Shown piece by piece: positions 59,110 to 64,000 of a stretch of 64,000 nt of DNA. Both the position numbers and the translations under genes were made by a program. Under the pieces are notes generated by a model. That model saw nothing but the letters and a program-made list of their open reading frames with translations. It was not told the origin of the DNA and did not search any database. Location of the stretch: contig JBBHKE010000524.1 in NCBI GenBank assembly GCA_037447655.1, forward strand, positions 35,001 to 99,000, written 5' to 3'. Within the stretch, counting starts at the first letter, position 1. The number at the start of each line of letters is the position of its first letter. The DNA comes from Zygnema cylindricum (lineage: Eukaryota; Streptophyta; Zygnematophyceae; Zygnematales; Zygnemataceae).

Positions 59110-62100
59110 ATGCAATCTTCTTTGGCTTGTCACTCTTCTTCAATCTCCTTTCCATATTTTCCTTCAACTGTAAACTGTTCAGCAGTTGATAGTTACAATC
59201 TTCAACTTTCCAATGGATCCTATGAAAAGTACATCAAAAAGAGGGTGGAAATACAGAAAATGACAAACAAAATCTGTACAGTGAATTCCAAAATCAGCTA
59301 TATTGATTTTCAAGAAAATCATTGGAATAAGAATGGCCTTCAAATTCACTCCTCTCCAAAATTGAGGCTTCCTTTAGGGTTTTCTACAAGTACTGAATCT
59401 TTTAATGACCTACATTTGAGGAATTTATGTTTAAACAAAACTGGCAAGTATTTGTCAAAAATGTTTACATCACTTCCAGTCCGAGAGACTGGTATACGTT
59501 CAATTCCTATTTCAAGGGCATGTGAGAGAGAAAATATTACATGCGGGAGAGAAAATTTGAAATATTTTTCAAATTCTACAAAGAATTCAGCAAAGAAGTC
59601 AGAATTTAAAGCGTTTGTTGAAAAAGATACGGCGTATCCTTTAATCAATTCGTCACCGTCGACTATTTTGCCTCCACGGATAGAAAGAAGGAGTTTGTTA
59701 TTATCTTCATTGGCATTGATTTCTGGATCATTGTTCAATTCTGGGAGAGCTGTTGCAGGTAAGGCAGGCTCCCTCCCACCCTCCCTTCCTCTCTCTCTCC
59801 TTCCCTCCCTCCTCTCCTGCCGCCTCCCTCCCTCCCTCCCTACCTCCCTCCCTCCCCTCCCCTCCCCTCCCCTCCCATCAATTATTGGTGTAAATGCAAA
59901 ATTAGAATGTACAATACTAATTCGGTGTAGAGAGGTGTGGCAGCTTGTAGTCCTTAAATAGTGTTATAGAGATGGGCGGTGTAATTACACATAAGAGGTT
60001 GCTGGCGTTACTGAAAAATGTATCTTTTGTACCTTTTTATCTACAAATCTTTACATTTTTTTTCACAATTGCTGCGATTACTTGCATAACTTCATATGTG
60101 TCATTAACTTAATTGTTCATAAACATCCTAGAAGTGCAAGAAAAATTGTTGTCCTTGAAATCCTCAACATTTTTTTTTGAAACTATGTTAGGATAGACAA
60201 GCGTACTCTTGAGTTACTTATATACAATGAGTACATTGTCGATCTTGAATAGATACGTGACATTTTCCGGAAAGCATAATCGCTGCGGGAATTAGTTGTA
60301 TCATCTTGCTCAGAAATTGGACATCTTCTACGAGAAAACATCTTAAGTACAATTACGATTGAAGTACAGAAAGGTAAAATGGTTTTTGTTCTTTCATTTC
60401 TTTGTGGAAATAGGCATGTAAAACCTGAGGGCAAGAGTTTGTGCATTACCACCTGATAATTACACTGCATATTACTAGCAGTGGTAACAACACTAATTCA
60501 ATCGCGACTTGTTTTGGTCAAAATTTATGAAATAGTGTAAATAACACTATTTAAGGGAGTACTTCACAGACGGCCAGGTCGCGCTGCGCTAAATACGCAT
60601 TATTGATACAAATTTGGCTTCAATACCAATAATTCATTATTATTATTGTTACTAATTTCGGTTTACTGCTAAGAATTGTGCACTAATAGCACTAAAGTTA
60701 ATTTTGTTGATACTATTTTCTCTTTAGTAGTAATTACTCCTTTTCACTAATAGCATTATATTAGTATTATTGATACTAGTTTCTCCGTAGTACCAATAAT
60801 TCCTTTACGCTGAAACTAAATAAGCATTATTGATACTAATTTCTTTTTAATACTAATTATTCCTTTTAACTAGTAGCGCTAACTTAGTATTATTGACAGT
60901 ACTTTTGCGGAAATACTAATAATTCCTTTACACTTATTTATACTAATATTGCTTTGATATAATTATTCCTTTTCACTAATAGGACTTAACTTTGTATGAT
61001 TGATACTACTTTCGCTTTAGTACTAATAATTCCTATACACCAATAGCAATTTGCACTGTAGCATGCAACTGTGCTAAAAAACATATATTTTCTTACATGC
61101 TGGGTTTGACCACACTTTTATAACTTTTTATCCCTGGATTTTCTTGTTTCTGTTTTGAAGCTCGTTTTAAAGCTCTGCTTGATCAGGCAGAATTTTTTCT
61201 CGCTGAGAACTTGTACCGGTGAAACAGAAACTATGACCGTTTTATTTCTTGCTCGCTCTTAGAGTGAACGCGGGTCTCTTGCTCCTCATTTTCTTACCCT
61301 CCACCTCCTCTCTCCTTCTCCTCCCTATCTCCTTTCCCATCTCCACTCCCTCTCCTCCTCCCTTTTTCCGCCTCTCCTTCCTCCTGCTCCCTCTTCCTTC
61401 CTCCTCCCTCTTTTGTGTTGTTTATCAAGTTAAGATGCCTCCTTGTCACTTTAAATGACATGCTTTAATTTTTTGTATTTTTTGTGAGTCACGAATTTTT
61501 TGTCGGCACTTGGTTTGAAATAATTGCTCTTTATTATCTATCTGTGCCATTGTCATTTTCTCCATTGTCAAATTCTGGGTTGAGCTCATCTCTTTCATCT
61601 CAATTTTTTTGTCTAAATTCTTTTAACTCCACTATTTAGTCTCAATCATATATTTTGTTGTACGAGCAAAGGTCAATATGGTTTTCTTTTAATGTGCATC
61701 ATATAGAGGGAAATGTTTTGACAATGTTATAACGTTGGCATTAGGGGGGAGCACAGGATGAACTAGACAGGACAAAATATTCTTCATTTTGGCATTTTAT
61801 CTTTTGTTTCTACAATCTGCATATCAGTATGGCATTTTTGGACCTAAGTCGTTAACAATAGTGCCCAGGGGCTCACGTATATATGTTTTTTGTAGATGTT
61901 TTGGAATGACAGATTTTGGAGGTTGTCGTGTGAGATTCATACTTCAAAAATATTTGCACTTTTAATTTGGGACCTGATAATGTCAAAATTTCAAAATGTC
62001 ATAATATTTTGATGTCATGGTATCTTTTTTTCATTATATCATATAATGTGTATATTTGGAAACATAATATCATCATCCTTCTCCCTGCTTTCCATATGTT

Positions 62101-62800
62101 GTTAAATGGGCAAATAAAAACGGTGATATTTGTGTGGATTTTGAGGGCTTCCTTTGCACAAATTAAATTATCCTATTCCGAAATAACAAATCTTGGCTTT
62201 TGTGTTATTGCTATAGTTATTGCCATTGTTATTGTCATTGTTGTTTTTGTCATTGTTGTTTTTGTCATTGTTGTATTGTTGTTGTTCATATTGTTGTTAT
62301 TATTGTCATTGTAGTTATTGTTGTTATTGTCATCCAAGGTATAAGACGTTGAGAGGGCTGGCAAGAACATGCACGCATGCATAATTACAAATTTAAGTTA
62401 TTGCAAAATTAATGTACACACTCCGCCATATCACCTTTTATTTATCAGTTCAAACATGTTTTTTCAAAGCGTGTTCATAGTGTATAGTATCGTAGTATAT
62501 GGTATCATAGTGCATCTGTAAGAATGTGTAATATTTCTTGGCCTTGTTGCAATGAGATAGTATCGTGACACTGTCTTCTCTCAGTTATCAGTGAACAGAA
62601 TACCTGAATGTTAAAACCAATCTAATATGCGTCTATTTTCGTTAGTGTATATGTAGACAGTACACACACACACAGTGTGTACATATGTGGTACATAGACA
62701 ATGCATATGCATATGCAAATCTAGCATCGTAGTTTATATATATAAATGTGTGTGTGCGTGTGTGCATATATATATATATATATATAAATGTGTGTGTGCG

Positions 62801-62852
<52 letters not shown>

Positions 62853-62862
62853 CACAGGCACT

Positions 62863-62896
<34 letters not shown>

Positions 62897-63307
62897 GGAT
62901 GATGTTTGTTTCTTGGACATTTCACATTTTCAAGTATGGAAGCTACGCAATGCATGCAATCAATACAAAGCTGGAATCTCGCGGTATCCCTTAAAAAAAT
63001 GGTTATACATTTATGACCTTGCAGACGAATCTGCAGTAGATGTTGAACCACCAGCAGCAATGGTTGAAGAAGTTGAGGAAGGTGAGAAAGCTGAGAAGGT
63101 TGAGGAGGTCGAAAAATTTGAGAACAAAGTGGTCGAAGCCGATATTGTTCCGAGTGATGACATTAGTGACCTTGTGGCCCAAGAAGAGCCTAATGAGGAG
63201 CTCGAGGTGTTTGGATTTGATGGACTTGGGCATCAAGGAGAAGACTATGCAGCCACAAGGGTGGTTGCATTGGCGCAATCCGGAGAGGGAGCGGTTTTGT
63301 TTCTGGG
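59110..63307 (+). CDS. Predicted thylakoid-lumen protein with TAT signal (3' incomplete)
   Basis: Exon 1 (59110-59758) encodes about 216 residues, Ser/Asn/Lys-rich like a long plastid transit region. It ends in a twin-arginine lumen signal, ERRSLLLSSLALISGSLF, followed by GRAVA as a likely processing site. Exon 2 (61161-61218) follows in phase and encodes RFKALLDQAEFFLAENLYR. Exons 3 (62943-63083 minus 100, i.e. 62943-62983) and 4 (63025-63307) are tentative. They also fit in phase and would be separated by only a 41-nt GT-AG intron. Exon 4 is Glu/Val-rich (VEEVEEGEKAEKVEEVEKF) and ends at a GTAAGC donor, so the gene continues. I do not recognise the mature protein. The signal is convincing but the function is unknown. 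Confidence 0.55.
59770..59990. repeat. (TCCC)-rich tract and MITE-A remnant in intron 1
   Basis: A CCCTCC-rich tract at 59770-59878 follows the exon 1 donor. At about 59890-59990 lies a partial MITE-A ending GATGGGCGGTGTA. Confidence 0.6.
60462..61060. mobile_element. MITE-A-like element with internal minisatellite expansion
   Basis: The left end (TACACTGCATATTACTAGC) and right end (CAATAGCAATTTGCACTGTA) are the MITE termini. Between about 60595 and 61040 a ~60-bp unit (TATTGATACTAATTTC...AATAATTCCTTT) repeats about seven times with variation. Confidence 0.7.
62207..62335. repeat. (TTG/TTA)n trinucleotide-like tract
   Basis: ATTGTTGTT/GTCATTGTT units over about 130 nt in an intron of the lumen gene. 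Confidence 0.85.
62738..62893. repeat. (TA)n and (CA)n/(TG)n microsatellites
   Basis: Alternating TG, TA and CA runs, with a ~44-bp internal duplication (AAATGTGTGTGTGCGTGTGT), upstream of the tentative exon 3. Confidence 0.95.
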
Positions 63308-63313
63308 GTAAGC

Positions 63314-63543
63314 TACACCTTTCATCACTGTTAACGTTTTAATGTTTTATAATGTTTTGATGGTTTCTCATGTTTTAATGTTAGACTTAATGCCATTAAT
63401 TTGGTCGTGGTTTTTTTGACCCAAAATCGTAAAGAAGTGATGATAACACGAATTGAAGGAGCGGTTATAATAGCGAAATTTATCGAACTATAAATTGGTG
63501 TTAGACTATTAATTGGCAAACTCTTGAAGCAATGAAAGGTGTA
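63314..63543. mobile_element. TA-flanked MITE 6 nt after a splice donor
   Basis: TACACCTTTCATCACTGTTA at the left and GCAATGAAAGGTGTA at the right. It starts 6 nt downstream of the GT at 63308-63309. Its termini belong to the same superfamily as MITE-A but the interior differs. Confidence 0.7.
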
Positions 63544-64000
63544 CTTTATCGAGTGGTTGATTAATATTTTGTTGATGTAACATTTGCATTGACATTAAAT
63601 ACAACTATTAGTGCTTAATGGCCTTATAATAGTGGAAGGATTTTCCTCAACTGTTAACTTGCTACTTCTTCAAACCTTTTGTTTAAATACCGTAAAAAGA
63701 ATGGTCTCTCCTTCTGATGTTTATCATAATTAGAGATTCTGCAATCAACTTAAAAATATTACAACTGTATCTTTCTTCCTTTCTTTCTTCCTTCCTCCCT
63801 CCCACCCACACACCCTACCTCCCTCGTTTTTCACCTCCTGTTCTATTGGACAAAGTCGTTCGCTAATTTTTTTCTTTTTACATTCTTTTTTGGTCTCGGC
63901 TATTCGATATATCCTTTTTATTTTCTTTTGTTTTTTTATGTTTTTTTATGTTGTTTTATGTGCATGTTGTTTCTAAGTTTACATTTTACGTTGTTTTTAG
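63544..64000. other. Right edge, intronic or intergenic
   Basis: AT-rich with a CTTCC-rich run at about 63770-63830 and poly-T. No exon is recognised. It probably continues the intron of the lumen gene. Confidence 0.4.

Noticed and set aside
62642-63060. Cys/Val/His/Tyr repeat frames
   Set aside because: Translations of (TG)n, (TA)n and (CA)n microsatellites.

Overview
This is a eukaryotic, intron-rich, AT-leaning nuclear window. It most likely comes from a streptophyte green alga with a transposon-rich genome, though an early land plant is not excluded. Three signals point that way: a plant-type ERF/AP2 domain split over three exons, a plant-type chloroplast ClpS, and a reading frame whose N-terminus looks like a plastid transit peptide followed by a twin-arginine thylakoid-lumen signal. 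All assignments come from reading translations and splice sites by eye. No database search was run.

Layout. About 1-21 kb is mostly mobile DNA. It holds elements with long inverted termini and near-perfect central palindromes, three ~510 bp TA-flanked MITEs, hAT-like elements, a decayed non-LTR retrotransposon (18.2-20.3 kb) and low-complexity tracts. The only gene-like items there are an F-box-like gene split by one in-frame stop (2.2-3.4 kb) and a more decayed copy (9.1-10 kb) cut off by another element. About 22.3-28.3 kb (minus strand) encodes an aladin-like nucleoporin (WD repeats). About 28.8-34.3 kb is again nested transposons. About 34.5-44.6 kb (plus) is a complete 13-exon Y-family DNA polymerase kappa. 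About 47.6-52.9 kb (plus) is a four-exon ERF/AP2 transcription factor. About 56.3-57.8 kb (minus) is a three-exon ClpS adaptor with an apparent one-base frameshift. From 59.1 kb (plus) a gene for a predicted thylakoid-lumen protein runs off or near the right edge, preceded by a cluster of G-boxes.

The genes are functionally unrelated (nuclear pore, translesion synthesis, transcription, plastid proteolysis, thylakoid). ClpS and the lumen gene are divergent neighbours and both appear plastid-targeted.

The most striking pattern is that several MITE families end in nearly the same sequence (TACACCG...ATCGCTATTAG) and use a TA target. Inside genes these MITEs repeatedly begin 1-20 nt downstream of a 5' splice site. 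In two introns the T of the donor GT is itself the TA target base. This resembles introner-like behaviour. A second unusual feature is a probable AT-AC intron in the aladin-like gene. A third is a set of long palindromes centred on TCGCGA whose arm sequences differ between element copies while the pairing is kept.
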